Of a stretch of 64,000 nt of DNA, positions 37,177-46,212 are shown in pieces (the stretch's first letter is position 1; every line of letters begins with the position of its first letter). Below the pieces are notes generated by a model, which did not search any database, was not told the origin of the DNA, and saw only the letters and a program-made list of their open reading frames with translations. The translations under genes were made by a program, and so were the position numbers. Where the stretch lies: assembly GCF_038024105.1 (NCBI RefSeq), contig NZ_CP150661.1:1054001-1118000 (forward strand), read 5' to 3'. The stretch is from Polaribacter butkevichii. GTDB lineage: Bacteria; Bacteroidota; Bacteroidia; Flavobacteriales; Flavobacteriaceae.

Positions 37177-38025
37177 CTAATTTCTTTTTTTAAAGACATC
37201 TTTTGCTTTTAATAGAAACATCAGTGTTTTTAGCCATTGTCTGTTTAACTTTTTTAAAAGAAAAGTATCCTCTAAGCGTGTAAAAATCAAAAAACTCTTT
37301 CGTTTCATTAACGATTCTAAATGATTTAACCTCTGATAGTCTTTGTAAATTGGTGTAGGTATTAATTCTTTTATTACTTTTTCGCGTTCTACTTTTCTTA
37401 AATTTAAATTACTATTACTTATTCCTGTCATATCAAAATATGAAATTGTAATATCAATATATTTTACACGAGAGGTATTTAACCCTAAAACTAATAAAAA
37501 GAATTTCCAATCTGAAACAATCTTTAGAGTTTCATCATAAAATCTATATTTATAAAACAAATCTCTTTTTATAAATGAAGAACCATGGTTTAACGTTCCT
37601 TGTATAAAAGTGTTTAGTGTAATTGGTATTCCATTTGGCCCTTTGTCTACTTTAACAGTACCATCAGTAAAAACTTTGGCTAAGTTACCATACAAAACAT
37701 CTGTATTAGTTAATTTACAAATTACACATTCTAAAACTTTTGTATTATACAAATAATCTCCACTATTTAAAAATAACAAATAATCTCCTGTAGCCTTTTC
37801 AATTCCTTTGTTCATGGCATTATAAACCCCTTTATCCGATTCACTTACCCAATAATCTATAGCTGCATTTTGACTTTTAATATAAGCAGTACTACCATCT
37901 GTAGACCCCCCATCAATTATAATGTATTCTAACTCTTGGTGTGTTTGATTTATAACACTTTCTACAGTACTTTTTAGTCCGTTAAGGTTATTGTAATTTA
38001 TTGTTATTATTGATATTTTAGTCAT
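37177..38025 (-). CDS. Family 2 glycosyltransferase (WcaE-like)
   Basis: A GT-A enzyme of about 282 residues from the ATG at 38025 (MTKISIITINYNN), or 287 from 38040. It resembles the WcaE/PgaC-related group: LEYIIIDGGSTDGSTAYI, YWVSESDKGVYNAMNKGIEKATGDYLLFLNSGDYL, with the acid pair in the latter, then FIQGTLNHGSSFIKRDLF near residue 165. The lysine-rich tail may contact membrane phospholipids. It lies between two other GT2 genes with almost no spacing, so it belongs to the same transcript. The sugar donor is unknown. Confidence 0.85.
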   Translation of the reverse strand: MTKISIITINYNNLNGLKSTVESVINQTHQELEYIIIDGGSTDGSTAYIKSQNAAIDYWVSESDKGVYNAMNKGIEKATGDYLLFLNSGDYLYNTKVLECVICKLTNTDVLYGNLAKVFTDGTVKVDKGPNGIPITLNTFIQGTLNHGSSFIKRDLFYKYRFYDETLKIVSDWKFFLLVLGLNTSRVKYIDITISYFDMTGISNSNLNLRKVEREKVIKELIPTPIYKDYQRLNHLESLMKRKSFLIFTRLEDTFLLKKLNRQWLKTLMFLLKAKDVFKKRN

Positions 38026-38041
38026 TGTGTTTTTTATCAAA

Positions 38042-38926
38042 TTATAACATCCCTTTAATTGTCTTAATTTCGTGAGTAGAATACAATTTATATTTTTTGT
38101 AGTTCAACATTTTAATAAACTTAACTTTAGAAACCCCTTTTCTATAAAGTAAATTACAAATACGTAAAACTATTTTTTCTATAAATGAAATATTAAAATT
38201 TTGATTTCTTACCAATTCATATAATGTTGCATATTTTATACTATAAAGCTTATAGACTTCTAATAATTCTTCTTGTCTTTTTTTTCCTCCTACACCACTT
38301 TTGTGAGCATCATGAATACGATATATTGAAATCACTTTATCAATGGGATAAAAAGGGATGTTTTTTACTTTAGCCCTTAAAAACCATTCCCAATCAAATC
38401 CAAAATGAAAATTATCTGCTAAATTTCCATTTTTTAACCATACTTTTTTACTCCAAAAGGAAGATGGTTGAATTATAGTATCTGCTAACTCTAAAGGAAT
38501 CGAATTAAATGAAGCCTTAACATTACTACCTCTTGCTAATAAATTACCGTTTAAACTTTCTTTAAAATGAATACAATTTCCAAAATAAATCCCATCGCCT
38601 TTTTCTATATACTGTGCTGCAATATAATGTAAAACATTTGGCATTAATATATCGTCACTATTTAACCACATTAATATTTCTCCTGTAGCCTTTGTAAAAC
38701 CTTTATTAATTGCATCAGCCTGTCCATTATCTTTTTCCGATACCCAGAAAGAAATATCTTTTTGGTACTTTTTAATAATATCAACAGAATTATCTGTACT
38801 AGCGGCATCATATATTAAGTATTCTAAATTTAGATATCCTTGTCCTAAAACAGATAAAATAGTTTCTTCTAAATATTGACCTTGATTATAGGATGGTGTT
38901 ACTATTGATATTTTTGGGTAATTCAT
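38042..38926 (-). CDS. Family 2 glycosyltransferase
   Basis: This 294-residue GT-A enzyme has ISIVTPSYNQGQYLEETILSVLGQ, then LEYLIYDAASTDNSVDII and ISFWVSEKDNGQADAINKGFTKATGEILMWLNSDDILMP, which carries the metal-binding SDD near residue 92. IIQPSSFWSKKVWLKNG and FDWEWFLRAKVKN form the acceptor-side part. This pattern, with the Q-A-D-A-I-N-K-G stretch, is common in polysaccharide clusters. The gene lies one base after the following gene's alternative start and 5 bases from the GT4 gene upstream. Donor and acceptor are not predictable. Confidence 0.86.
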   Translation of the reverse strand: MNYPKISIVTPSYNQGQYLEETILSVLGQGYLNLEYLIYDAASTDNSVDIIKKYQKDISFWVSEKDNGQADAINKGFTKATGEILMWLNSDDILMPNVLHYIAAQYIEKGDGIYFGNCIHFKESLNGNLLARGSNVKASFNSIPLELADTIIQPSSFWSKKVWLKNGNLADNFHFGFDWEWFLRAKVKNIPFYPIDKVISIYRIHDAHKSGVGGKKRQEELLEVYKLYSIKYATLYELVRNQNFNISFIEKIVLRICNLLYRKGVSKVKFIKMLNYKKYKLYSTHEIKTIKGML

Positions 38927-38931
38927 TTTAA

Positions 38932-40083
38932 TTAAATTTTTGTTATAACTTCTAAAAAATTTTCACCAAACAAATTCAATTTTTCTTTATAATTAAATTC
39001 TGGTTTGTCTATTTTATTTTCTAAAAAAAGTTTCATTTTAACAATTAATTCGTCTTCACTTTTTGGACTAAAATAATACCCTTTATCCCCTAGTTGTTCT
39101 TTATGCACCTTTAATGAAGATACAATAAGGTTTTGATTCATCGCTTTGGCGTCTTCAACTACACTACTCCAACCTTCAAATAAAGAAGGTTGTATTACTG
39201 CTAAAGTATTCTTCATTAAACACAGTTGTTCTTTTCTATCAATAAAACCTAAAAATTTCACCTGTTTTTGTAACTTATTTTTTTCAACAAAATCTTTTAA
39301 TTCATTAAAATAATTTGGGTTTCTAGGATCTAATTCTTTACCTGAAAAAAGAATTTGAAAATTAAAATTGTAATCTTCTTTTATCTTTTTAAGAGCATTT
39401 AAAACAACTATATGATTTTTATGTTTCCAAAATTGATTTGGAGAAAAAAAGTATGGAATATCTTCTAGTTTAAATTTTTCTTTAAGTTGTTCTAAATTAA
39501 CACCTGAAAAATCAGGATGAAAAACAGAGAAATTAACCACATGTTTTTTTGTTTTTGCAAATGGATATAATTTTTCAAAATCTGTACAAGCATCTTTACT
39601 ACTAAATAAAACATGTTTATCACTAGATAACAATTCTTGTTGCGACTTCTTTCTAAAAGCCAAATACTCTTTCGAAAATAAGTGAGGTAAATGAACTTCT
39701 TGAAAATCTGGCACCCAATACAAATGCTTTTTTATGGTATTTGGTATCTGTACTTCACTAGCATGAAATAAAACATCAATTCCAAAATTTATTTTTTTAG
39801 TAGGAATTACGCTTCTTGGAAAAAAAATCCTTAAAATTTTATTTCTGCCTCTTTCGAAAAATGACAGCCGATTATCACTTAAATTTTTATAGGTTACAAA
39901 TGGATAATTTAATGTTTTTATAGAATCAAAAGAAGTTGTATTACTACTTAAAATAACCAGTTCTGGTTTCTTGTTGTCTGATAACAAATTAAGTGATTGA
40001 ATTAAATTTTGATAATAATATGTACCTCCAATCCAATTTTCATTATAAGAATAAATAATTCCTACTTTAATTCTTTGAGCCAT
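38932..40083 (-). CDS. Family 4 glycosyltransferase
   Basis: A 383-residue GT-B enzyme. KVGIIYSYNENWIGGTYYYQNLIQSL begins the acceptor half, which also has LYWVPDFQEVHLPHLFSKEYL. The donor half has IPYFFSPNQFWKHKNHIVVLNAL, FQILFSGKELD and VIQPSLFEGWSSVVEDAKAMNQNLIVSSLKVHKEQL, with EGWSSVVEDAK giving the conserved glutamates. It starts inside the last 22 bases of the epimerase gene, in another frame, so translation is probably coupled. There is no signal peptide, and the sugar is unknown. Confidence 0.84.
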   Translation of the reverse strand: MAQRIKVGIIYSYNENWIGGTYYYQNLIQSLNLLSDNKKPELVILSSNTTSFDSIKTLNYPFVTYKNLSDNRLSFFERGRNKILRIFFPRSVIPTKKINFGIDVLFHASEVQIPNTIKKHLYWVPDFQEVHLPHLFSKEYLAFRKKSQQELLSSDKHVLFSSKDACTDFEKLYPFAKTKKHVVNFSVFHPDFSGVNLEQLKEKFKLEDIPYFFSPNQFWKHKNHIVVLNALKKIKEDYNFNFQILFSGKELDPRNPNYFNELKDFVEKNKLQKQVKFLGFIDRKEQLCLMKNTLAVIQPSLFEGWSSVVEDAKAMNQNLIVSSLKVHKEQLGDKGYYFSPKSEDELIVKMKLFLENKIDKPEFNYKEKLNLFGENFLEVITKI

Positions 40084-40958
40084 GTTGTATATTTAGTAAT
40101 TCCTGAATTTAAATTAAATTTAGGTTTAAAACCGTATTCTTTTAAGAGTTGCATATCTGCAAGCCAATGATTAGGGTCACCAACTTTAATTTCATTATTA
40201 AAAATAATCTTTTTACCAGGCAAAAAAGAAGTTACAAAAACTTCTGCTGCTTCTTTAATTTTAGTTTCTATTTGATTTGCAACATTATAAATAGAACCTT
40301 TGAAAGAAGAGTTTAGGATAACTAAATTTAGTATTTGTAATAAATCATCAATATAGATAAAATCTCTTGTTTCTGTTCCTGTTCCAAAAAGTAAAACAAC
40401 TTCATTCTCTACAGATTTTTTATATAAATCCCAAAATAACTGTTTTTTTAATCTAGGTCCATAAGCAGAAAAAACACGTAAACTACAGGTTTTTAAACCA
40501 AAAAAATTATGGTATTCTGTTAGCAACAACTCGCTTTGTAATTTATGAAAACCATACGGAGACAAGGGTTTACAAATACTATTTTCATTAATAGGTAAAG
40601 ATTTTGGATTACCATATACCGCTGCACTAGAAAAATTAATAAACTTACAATCAATATTGTAATCTCTTATTGCCACTAAAATTTTCTGTACATTTACTAC
40701 ATTGAGTTCAAAATCTTTAGATGGATTTTCAAATGAAAAACCAACATGTGCAGAACCTGATGCATTAATACAAACATCAAACTTGTGTTCTTTAAACGGT
40801 TTAGAAAAATCTGAATTAAAACGTGCTATTTTGTATTGATTATGTGTCTCTGACGAAACCCTAACATCTGCTTTCCATACCTCATCTCCTTTAGATTCAA
40901 AAAAATCTACGCAATGACTTCCTATAAAACCGTTAGCTCCTATTATTAATATTTTCAT
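40062..40958 (-). CDS. NAD-dependent sugar epimerase/dehydratase
   Basis: This extended short-chain dehydrogenase of 298 residues would act on a nucleotide sugar. The Rossmann motif is ILIIGANGFIGSHCVDFF at the start, and the active-site triad is FINFSSAAVYGNP (serine) with SPYGFHKLQSELLL (YxxxK) near residues 140-150. FGTGTETRDFIYIDDLL and IYNVANQIETKIKEAAEVF follow, as in UDP-glucose 4-epimerase relatives. It is shorter than GalE or RmlB and may be a 4-ketoreductase or a C4 epimerase. The first four bases overlap the methyltransferase gene. Its substrate cannot be named. Confidence 0.8.
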   Translation of the reverse strand: MKILIIGANGFIGSHCVDFFESKGDEVWKADVRVSSETHNQYKIARFNSDFSKPFKEHKFDVCINASGSAHVGFSFENPSKDFELNVVNVQKILVAIRDYNIDCKFINFSSAAVYGNPKSLPINENSICKPLSPYGFHKLQSELLLTEYHNFFGLKTCSLRVFSAYGPRLKKQLFWDLYKKSVENEVVLLFGTGTETRDFIYIDDLLQILNLVILNSSFKGSIYNVANQIETKIKEAAEVFVTSFLPGKKIIFNNEIKVGDPNHWLADMQLLKEYGFKPKFNLNSGITKYTTWLKELK

Positions 40959-41833
40959 TTTTTTACAGCAATATATGAATACATTCTACCAGGTATTCTA
41001 CTTTCATCATAAACATTTTCTTTGAAAAGACCTATTCTCCTGAAATACATTTTTTGGATAAAAGAAAATTTAGATAAAAACCCAATTTTTTTATCTAAAC
41101 TTAGTATAGCTTTCGATTGTTTAACTTTAAACATGTTTATAATATCTTCTTTAGAACTTGGAAAATAGTTAATAATAGAATCATAATATTTAAGTTCTTT
41201 AACGACTTCTAATCCTGCTTTTTCCATAGCATTTTTATACTCTTCTGGTTTAAAAGCATTTTCTCCTCCATAAAATTTATGCAAAGGATGTTTTTCTAAA
41301 AACCATTCTTTATCCTTTTTATTAAAAATCACATGATCTCTTATGGTCATAAAAAAACCATCTTTTTTTACCACACGGCTTGCTTCGGCCACAAACTTCT
41401 CTAAATCATAAGCATGATGCATACATTGTCTAGCATATACAATATCAAAACTTTCATCGGCAAAACCAATTTCTTCAGCAAAAACTTCATGAATTACAAG
41501 GTTGGTTATATTATAATGAGCTTTTAATTTTCTGATAGCTCCAGCTCCAATGGTATCACTCTCATCTGGCTCTACAGTAACTACATTAAATCCTTCTAAT
41601 GCTAATGCAATAGCACTAATTCCGTTTCCACTACCAATATCTAATATCTCTTTTGCATTGGGGTGATGTTTTTTTAATAACTGTAAGGTCTCTATAAACT
41701 CTTCACTTTTTCTAAAACGCTCTACATTTAAGGCTAAATTTTCTTCAAAATAAGCTTTTTTAACTAAATATTTATACTCTGGTTGAGTACGAATAAATTT
41801 TATGGTTTCCTCCCAAGTCATACTACCTTTCAT
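40955..41833 (-). CDS. Class I SAM-dependent methyltransferase
   Basis: This 292-residue protein has a methyltransferase type 11 core. Motif I is AKEILDIGSGNGISAIALAL near residue 60, followed by the acidic VVTVEPDE and the later DIVYARQCMHHAYDLEKFVAEASRVVKKDGFFMTIRDH. The N-terminal 50 and C-terminal 90 residues are less conserved and probably bind the acceptor. In ABC-transporter polysaccharide loci such enzymes can methylate a terminal sugar and set chain length. The position in the wzm-wzt operon fits that idea but does not prove it. It overlaps its upstream neighbour by 11 bases and the epimerase by 4. Confidence 0.8.
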   Translation of the reverse strand: MKGSMTWEETIKFIRTQPEYKYLVKKAYFEENLALNVERFRKSEEFIETLQLLKKHHPNAKEILDIGSGNGISAIALALEGFNVVTVEPDESDTIGAGAIRKLKAHYNITNLVIHEVFAEEIGFADESFDIVYARQCMHHAYDLEKFVAEASRVVKKDGFFMTIRDHVIFNKKDKEWFLEKHPLHKFYGGENAFKPEEYKNAMEKAGLEVVKELKYYDSIINYFPSSKEDIINMFKVKQSKAILSLDKKIGFLSKFSFIQKMYFRRIGLFKENVYDESRIPGRMYSYIAVKK

Positions 41834-42473
41834 TCTCTGGTATTTCTCTAATAATTTTTGCTGGATTTCCTGCTACAATAGTCCAATCAGGAACATCTTT
41901 TGTTACTACACTTCCAGCTCCAACTATTGCTCCTTCTCCAATTGTAACTCCTTTTAAAATAACAACACCAAAACTTATCCAAACATTATTCGAAATAGTA
42001 ATTGGTTTTGTTTTAATAAAGCCTTTATCCTGCCAATGTCCATTGATTAATAAATCCTTGTATCTTTTGGATCTTTCTAAATAATTAATTTCATGAGAAT
42101 TAGTATCCATAATATTGACATTATGAGATATTAAAACATCATTACCTATAATGATATTTTCTCCAGACCAAATTTTTGTATTATCACCAACATAACAATT
42201 ATCACCAATTGATATTCTACCTCCATATTTAAATATTAAAAGTTCTCCTCTAGTATGGGTATTATTACCTACTTTAATTTTTAATTTATCATTTTGATAA
42301 TTATTAACAATAGCATTCTCATAAAAAATAGATTTTTCACCAATAGTTATCTGCTCTAAACATTTCTTTATTTTAATTTTATTAAATTTTGAATTTAATA
42401 ACTCTATATCAATTAAACTTGTAATGTTTTTAATTCCAATTAATTTTAATAAAAACTTTCTAATTAATCTCAT
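41823..42473 (-). CDS. Hexapeptide-repeat acyltransferase
   Basis: This 216-residue left-handed beta-helix enzyme has isoleucine/valine-led hexapeptides from about residue 60 to 200 (GNNTHTRGELLIF, SIGDNCYVGDNTKIWSGENIIIGNDVLISHNVNIMDTNSHEINY, ITISNNVWISFGVVILKGVTIGEGAIVGAGSVVTKDVPDWTIVAGNPAKIIRE). The histidine in DTNSHEI is the likely catalytic residue of the maltose/xenobiotic acetyltransferase type. It would add acetyl to a sugar hydroxyl or amine in the cytoplasm. It lies between wzt and the methyltransferase and overlaps the latter by 11 bases. The acceptor sugar is unknown. Confidence 0.85.
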   Translation of the reverse strand: MRLIRKFLLKLIGIKNITSLIDIELLNSKFNKIKIKKCLEQITIGEKSIFYENAIVNNYQNDKLKIKVGNNTHTRGELLIFKYGGRISIGDNCYVGDNTKIWSGENIIIGNDVLISHNVNIMDTNSHEINYLERSKRYKDLLINGHWQDKGFIKTKPITISNNVWISFGVVILKGVTIGEGAIVGAGSVVTKDVPDWTIVAGNPAKIIREIPENER

Positions 42474-42492
42474 ATTTTTAATTACAAATAAT

Positions 42493-43773
42493 TTATATAT
42501 TTATTGTTGTTAAATTCTCCCATTTACAATCAATAAATACACATCCATAATCATTTCCTTCATGTACATGAAATTCAGAACCAGTTTCTGCAATTTCAAA
42601 GGATAAACAATCTTCTAAATATTCAATAATTTCTACATTGGGTATATGAAGGCCAAAAGACATTTTAAAAGAATTAGGCACTAAAACCTTACTTGGTATC
42701 GAAACGTTGAATTCATATATTCCTGCTTTATTTACAAAATCTAAAATTTTTAGTTCGGAAGAAAAAATGACTTGCTCTTTAACATCAACGACTCTAAATC
42801 CAACATTTCCCTTTAGTGCTTCATTTGCTACTTTAATTTTAATTTTAAGACAGACTTCTTCTTCAAAACCAAATTCTGTTCTATCTCTATTCTTTTTGTC
42901 TATAATTCTTATCTCTTCAAAACACGATTTTTTTTCTTTTTCGTTTTCATTTTTATAAACTCCTTGATACCCTGAATACAAATTAGACTGTAAATAAAAA
43001 TCAATACCTGCTTCGGTTGGACCTTCAAAAGCTACTTTACCATGCTCTAAAACTATTGTTTTAGTACACAAACTCTTTACTGCCGCCATATTGTGGCTTA
43101 CAAACAAAACGGTACGTCCATCTCCTTTAGAGATATCTTGCATTTTACCAATGGCTTTCTTCTGGAATTCGGCATCACCTACAGCCAATACCTCGTCTAT
43201 AATTAAAATATCTGGTTCTAAAAAAGCGGCAACAGCAAATGCCAAACGAACCGTCATACCACTAGAGTATCGTTTTACGGGTGTATCAATATAACGTTCA
43301 CATCCAGAGAACGCTACAATTTCATCTAATTTACTTGCTATTTCTTTTTTAGTCATTCCTAAAATAGCACCGTTTAAAAAGATATTTTCTCTCCCTGTCA
43401 TCTCTCCATGAAAGCCAGTACCAACTTCTAACAAAGAAGCAATTCGTCCACGAGATTTTATACTACCCGTAGTTGGGTTTGTTATTTTAGAGAGTATTTT
43501 TAACAAGGTAGATTTCCCTGCTCCATTTTTACCTATAATACCAACTACTTCTCCTGGTTGTACTTCAAAATTGATATCTCTTATTGCCCAAACATAGTTA
43601 GATGTTCCTTTAGTAGCACGGTCGTTTACATCTCCAATTTTTAAAAACGGATCTTCTTTACCTCGTACAACATACCACCAACGCTTTAGATCATCTGCTA
43701 TTGTACCCGTACCTACCAAACCAAGGCGGTATTGTTTACTTAGGTTTTCTATTTTTAAAATAGGGTTACTCAT
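42493..43773 (-). CDS. wzt: Polysaccharide ABC transporter ATP-binding protein Wzt with C-terminal extension
   Basis: The 426-residue protein has an ATPase domain (about 1-255) followed by a beta-rich domain (about 275-425) of the Wzt_C type. The ATPase has Walker A GIIGKNGAGKSTLLKIL near residue 80, signature VKRYSSGMTVRLAFAVA and Walker B DILIIDEVLAVGDAEFQ, plus the switch histidine in VSHNMA. The front insertion GTIADDLKRWWYVVRG is typical of polysaccharide exporters. In E. coli O8/O9a the C-terminal domain reads the modified non-reducing end of the finished chain. The same role is inferred here, with a methyltransferase and acyltransferase just downstream. Its partner Wzm lies 83 bases upstream. 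Confidence 0.9.
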   Translation of the reverse strand: MSNPILKIENLSKQYRLGLVGTGTIADDLKRWWYVVRGKEDPFLKIGDVNDRATKGTSNYVWAIRDINFEVQPGEVVGIIGKNGAGKSTLLKILSKITNPTTGSIKSRGRIASLLEVGTGFHGEMTGRENIFLNGAILGMTKKEIASKLDEIVAFSGCERYIDTPVKRYSSGMTVRLAFAVAAFLEPDILIIDEVLAVGDAEFQKKAIGKMQDISKGDGRTVLFVSHNMAAVKSLCTKTIVLEHGKVAFEGPTEAGIDFYLQSNLYSGYQGVYKNENEKEKKSCFEEIRIIDKKNRDRTEFGFEEEVCLKIKIKVANEALKGNVGFRVVDVKEQVIFSSELKILDFVNKAGIYEFNVSIPSKVLVPNSFKMSFGLHIPNVEIIEYLEDCLSFEIAETGSEFHVHEGNDYGCVFIDCKWENLTTINI

Positions 43774-43816
43774 ACTTTTATTCTTATTTTTAAACTAAAC
43801 ACTTTTACAGGCTCAG

Positions 43817-43837
43817 TGTCATATTTTAAATATGACA
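43817..43837. other. Short perfect palindrome between wzm and wzt
   Basis: TGTCATATTT at 43817-43826 pairs with AAATATGACA at 43828-43837 around a single T, in the 83-base gap between wzm and wzt. The minus-strand message could form a hairpin with a small loop here, which might adjust the wzm to wzt ratio. As a DNA palindrome it could also bind a regulator. No uridine tract follows, so a terminator is unlikely. Confidence 0.45.
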
Positions 43838-43856
43838 ATTTTAAAATATTAACTTG

Positions 43857-44711
43857 TTAAATAGTGTCTATAAAACTTTTTTCTGCTTTGTTAAAAACCA
43901 CAATTCCAAAAAACAAAACAACTACGGTTGTAATTATGGTATAAATAAACATTTTAACATCAAAAACACCCGTATTTAAAAGCATATACCTTACAGATTC
44001 AACAACAAAAGATAATGGGTTGTATTTTACTACCCATGCATATTTAGGTAACTTTTCTACAAAAAAGGAAACGGGATACATAACTGCAGAAACATACATT
44101 AACAAACGCATACCAAACCCAATTAAAATATTTAAATCTCTATATTTGGTTACCATTGCAGAAATAATCATACCTAATCCTAAACCTAACATTCCCATAA
44201 TTAAAACCATTACAGGAAACAATATTAAATATTTATTAATACTAATATCTGCTCCTTGATTATAATAATAGATAAAAAATACCATAAAGATTAACAGCTG
44301 AATTCCGAATTTTACTAAATTAGAAATGATAGCAACCAAAGGCATAATTAATCTTGGAAAATAAACTTTGCCAAAAATACCTGCATTGGCACTAAAAGTA
44401 TTTGAAGTACCAGAAAAACAAGCTGTAAAATAATTCCAAATAGTAATACCTGCAAGGTTAAATAAAAACGGCGGAACAGCCCCTGTTGAGATACTGGCTA
44501 CATTGTTAAATATTAAGGTAAATATTACCGATGTAAATAAAGGTTGAATTAAATACCAAAGCGGACCTAGTATTGTTTGCTTATATAAAGTAATAATATC
44601 TCTTTTTACAAACAAAATTAACAAATCTCTATATTGCCAAACTTCTTTTAAATTTAAGTCTAAAAGACTTGTTTTTGGCGTTATTTCAAAAAGCCATTTT
44701 TCTTTCTTCAT
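43857..44711 (-). CDS. wzm: Polysaccharide ABC transporter permease Wzm
   Basis: This 284-residue ABC-2 type permease has about six membrane helices. It starts with a cytoplasmic segment LNLKEVWQYRDLLILFVKRDIITLYKQTILGPLWYLIQPLFT, the characteristic Wzm interface, and has GIFGKVYFPRLIMPLVAI and KYRDLNILIGFGMRLLMYVSAVMYPVSF. With Wzt it would export a lipid-linked polymer across the inner membrane. A minus-strand TATATTTG element at 44733-44740, 22 bases before the start, suggests a local promoter in the 288-base gap above. The partner ATPase follows directly. Confidence 0.92.
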   Translation of the reverse strand: MKKEKWLFEITPKTSLLDLNLKEVWQYRDLLILFVKRDIITLYKQTILGPLWYLIQPLFTSVIFTLIFNNVASISTGAVPPFLFNLAGITIWNYFTACFSGTSNTFSANAGIFGKVYFPRLIMPLVAIISNLVKFGIQLLIFMVFFIYYYNQGADISINKYLILFPVMVLIMGMLGLGLGMIISAMVTKYRDLNILIGFGMRLLMYVSAVMYPVSFFVEKLPKYAWVVKYNPLSFVVESVRYMLLNTGVFDVKMFIYTIITTVVVLFFGIVVFNKAEKSFIDTI

Positions 44712-44732
44712 TTATTAATTTTTCTAAGAAAA

Positions 44733-44740
44733 CAAATATA
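44733..44740 (-). promoter_or_regulatory. Candidate -7 element for wzm-wzt
   Basis: On the minus strand this reads TATATTTG, an exact TAnnTTTG match 22 bases before the wzm ATG, in one of the few gaps of the locus (44712-44999). A clear TTTG box about 19 bases upstream is absent. The rest of the gap shows nothing I can name. Confidence 0.4.
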
Positions 44741-44999
44741 ATTCAATTTATGATTTTAACATTTAATATCAACCATAATTCTATTTTTTTATCTGCTTAA
44801 GAAAATTATTTTCTTTGTTAGATAAAAAAACAACGTATAAAAAAACTATCAAATAGCAGCTGGGGAATGATATTAGAAAAATTAATATCAATGCAAATGT
44901 AATAAAAATGATTGATGCTCTAAAGCTTTTAAACAGTATTACTTAATTTTTTAGAGAGTTATAAAATTCTTCTTAAAATTACTAATTAATCTACACAAC

Positions 45000-46211
45000 T
45001 TAAAGTAAACTAATAATTGTTCTTACATTAAATAACAAAACCGTTATCAGCGAAATGCTTATAATTAAAAATTTTGGTTGTTTTTCTTTTATGTTTTTTA
45101 AATACATATATCCTCCTAAAAACATTAAAATATCATATCCCCAAAACCATCTAAACTCGGTTACCGTAAAACCTACAGCAGAAATAATCATTAAAAAAGT
45201 AAAATAAGCTACCAAATACTTATTAAATAACTTTATTTTATAGAAAAAAGGAACTATCGCTATTACTCCAGAAAACCGAAGGGTCCATACTAAATTTCTA
45301 CCTACATTATAAAAGAATGCTTTTATAAAAACAGCAGGATCGTTAGTTATAACACTTGTTATTGATTGAGGTATAAATTTTGCTGTTTGGGTATATTCCT
45401 CTACCATCGTCCAAGAATATGACCAAACACTATCACTTGAAAACACTAAACCTTGTTCAAAAATTCGTTTTAAACCTAAGTAATTTCTTGTAATCCAATT
45501 ATAAGTAGTAGAATTGGGTTCTTTAGAGTAAAAACTTAATGTATGATTTTCTATAATTGCAGGAAAATGAAATACTAGTAAAATCAACAAAAAAGACACA
45601 CCTGTTTTTATGTAATTTTTAAGCTTGTATTGATCAAATACCAATATAAAAAACAACGGAAAAAACAATATAAAAGATTTTCTAATTGATAATGAAATAG
45701 CCATTAAAACCCCTATTTTTATATCTGAAATAACGTTTTTTCTAGATTTTACAATTTCATAAAGAATCCAAATAATAAATACGGATAACAAATAATCATT
45801 ACTACTCCCAGAATAGGCTTTCATTTGAAATGCTTTTACTAAAAAAAGCGATAAAACGGAAGCATAAATTATTTTACTTTCTTTACTTTTTTCTTTATTT
45901 AGTACTTTAACACCAATAAAAATAAAAGCTACTTGACTTATCAGATTTAATAGAAAGAAGCTATTATTGATATTATTTAAAAAGAAGTTTAAAAATTTTA
46001 AAGCTAAAAAATAAACCACAGAAGTACCTGAAGCGATACCGGTATATAAATTAGTGTTATTAAAAATAGCAAAATTTTTAATATAACCATCATTTTCGCC
46101 AACCTTAAGATTAAAAGGGAAATTCCAAAATATGGTTAATAATACGCCAACTAACAAAAATAAATATAAAACTCTCTTTGTATTTTTTGGTGTGAAAATT
46201 TTTACGAACAT
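45000..46211 (-). CDS. Multi-spanning membrane protein, possible GT-C glycosyltransferase
   Basis: No family is recognised with certainty. The 403-residue protein has about ten hydrophobic segments spread over its length. An early acidic motif KVGENDGYIKNFAIF near residue 36 follows the first helix, the place where GT-C enzymes keep their catalytic aspartate or glutamate. A loop at about 220-275 holds YSKEPNSTTYNWITRNYLGLKRIFEQG. The neighbouring GT2 gene (47993-48925) resembles polyprenyl-phosphate sugar synthases, which feed GT-C enzymes, so a glycan side-chain transferase outside the inner membrane is plausible. It is the last gene before the gap upstream of wzm. Confidence 0.6.
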   Translation of the reverse strand: MFVKIFTPKNTKRVLYLFLLVGVLLTIFWNFPFNLKVGENDGYIKNFAIFNNTNLYTGIASGTSVVYFLALKFLNFFLNNINNSFFLLNLISQVAFIFIGVKVLNKEKSKESKIIYASVLSLFLVKAFQMKAYSGSSNDYLLSVFIIWILYEIVKSRKNVISDIKIGVLMAISLSIRKSFILFFPLFFILVFDQYKLKNYIKTGVSFLLILLVFHFPAIIENHTLSFYSKEPNSTTYNWITRNYLGLKRIFEQGLVFSSDSVWSYSWTMVEEYTQTAKFIPQSITSVITNDPAVFIKAFFYNVGRNLVWTLRFSGVIAIVPFFYKIKLFNKYLVAYFTFLMIISAVGFTVTEFRWFWGYDILMFLGGYMYLKNIKEKQPKFLIISISLITVLLFNVRTIISLL

Positions 46212-46212
46212 C

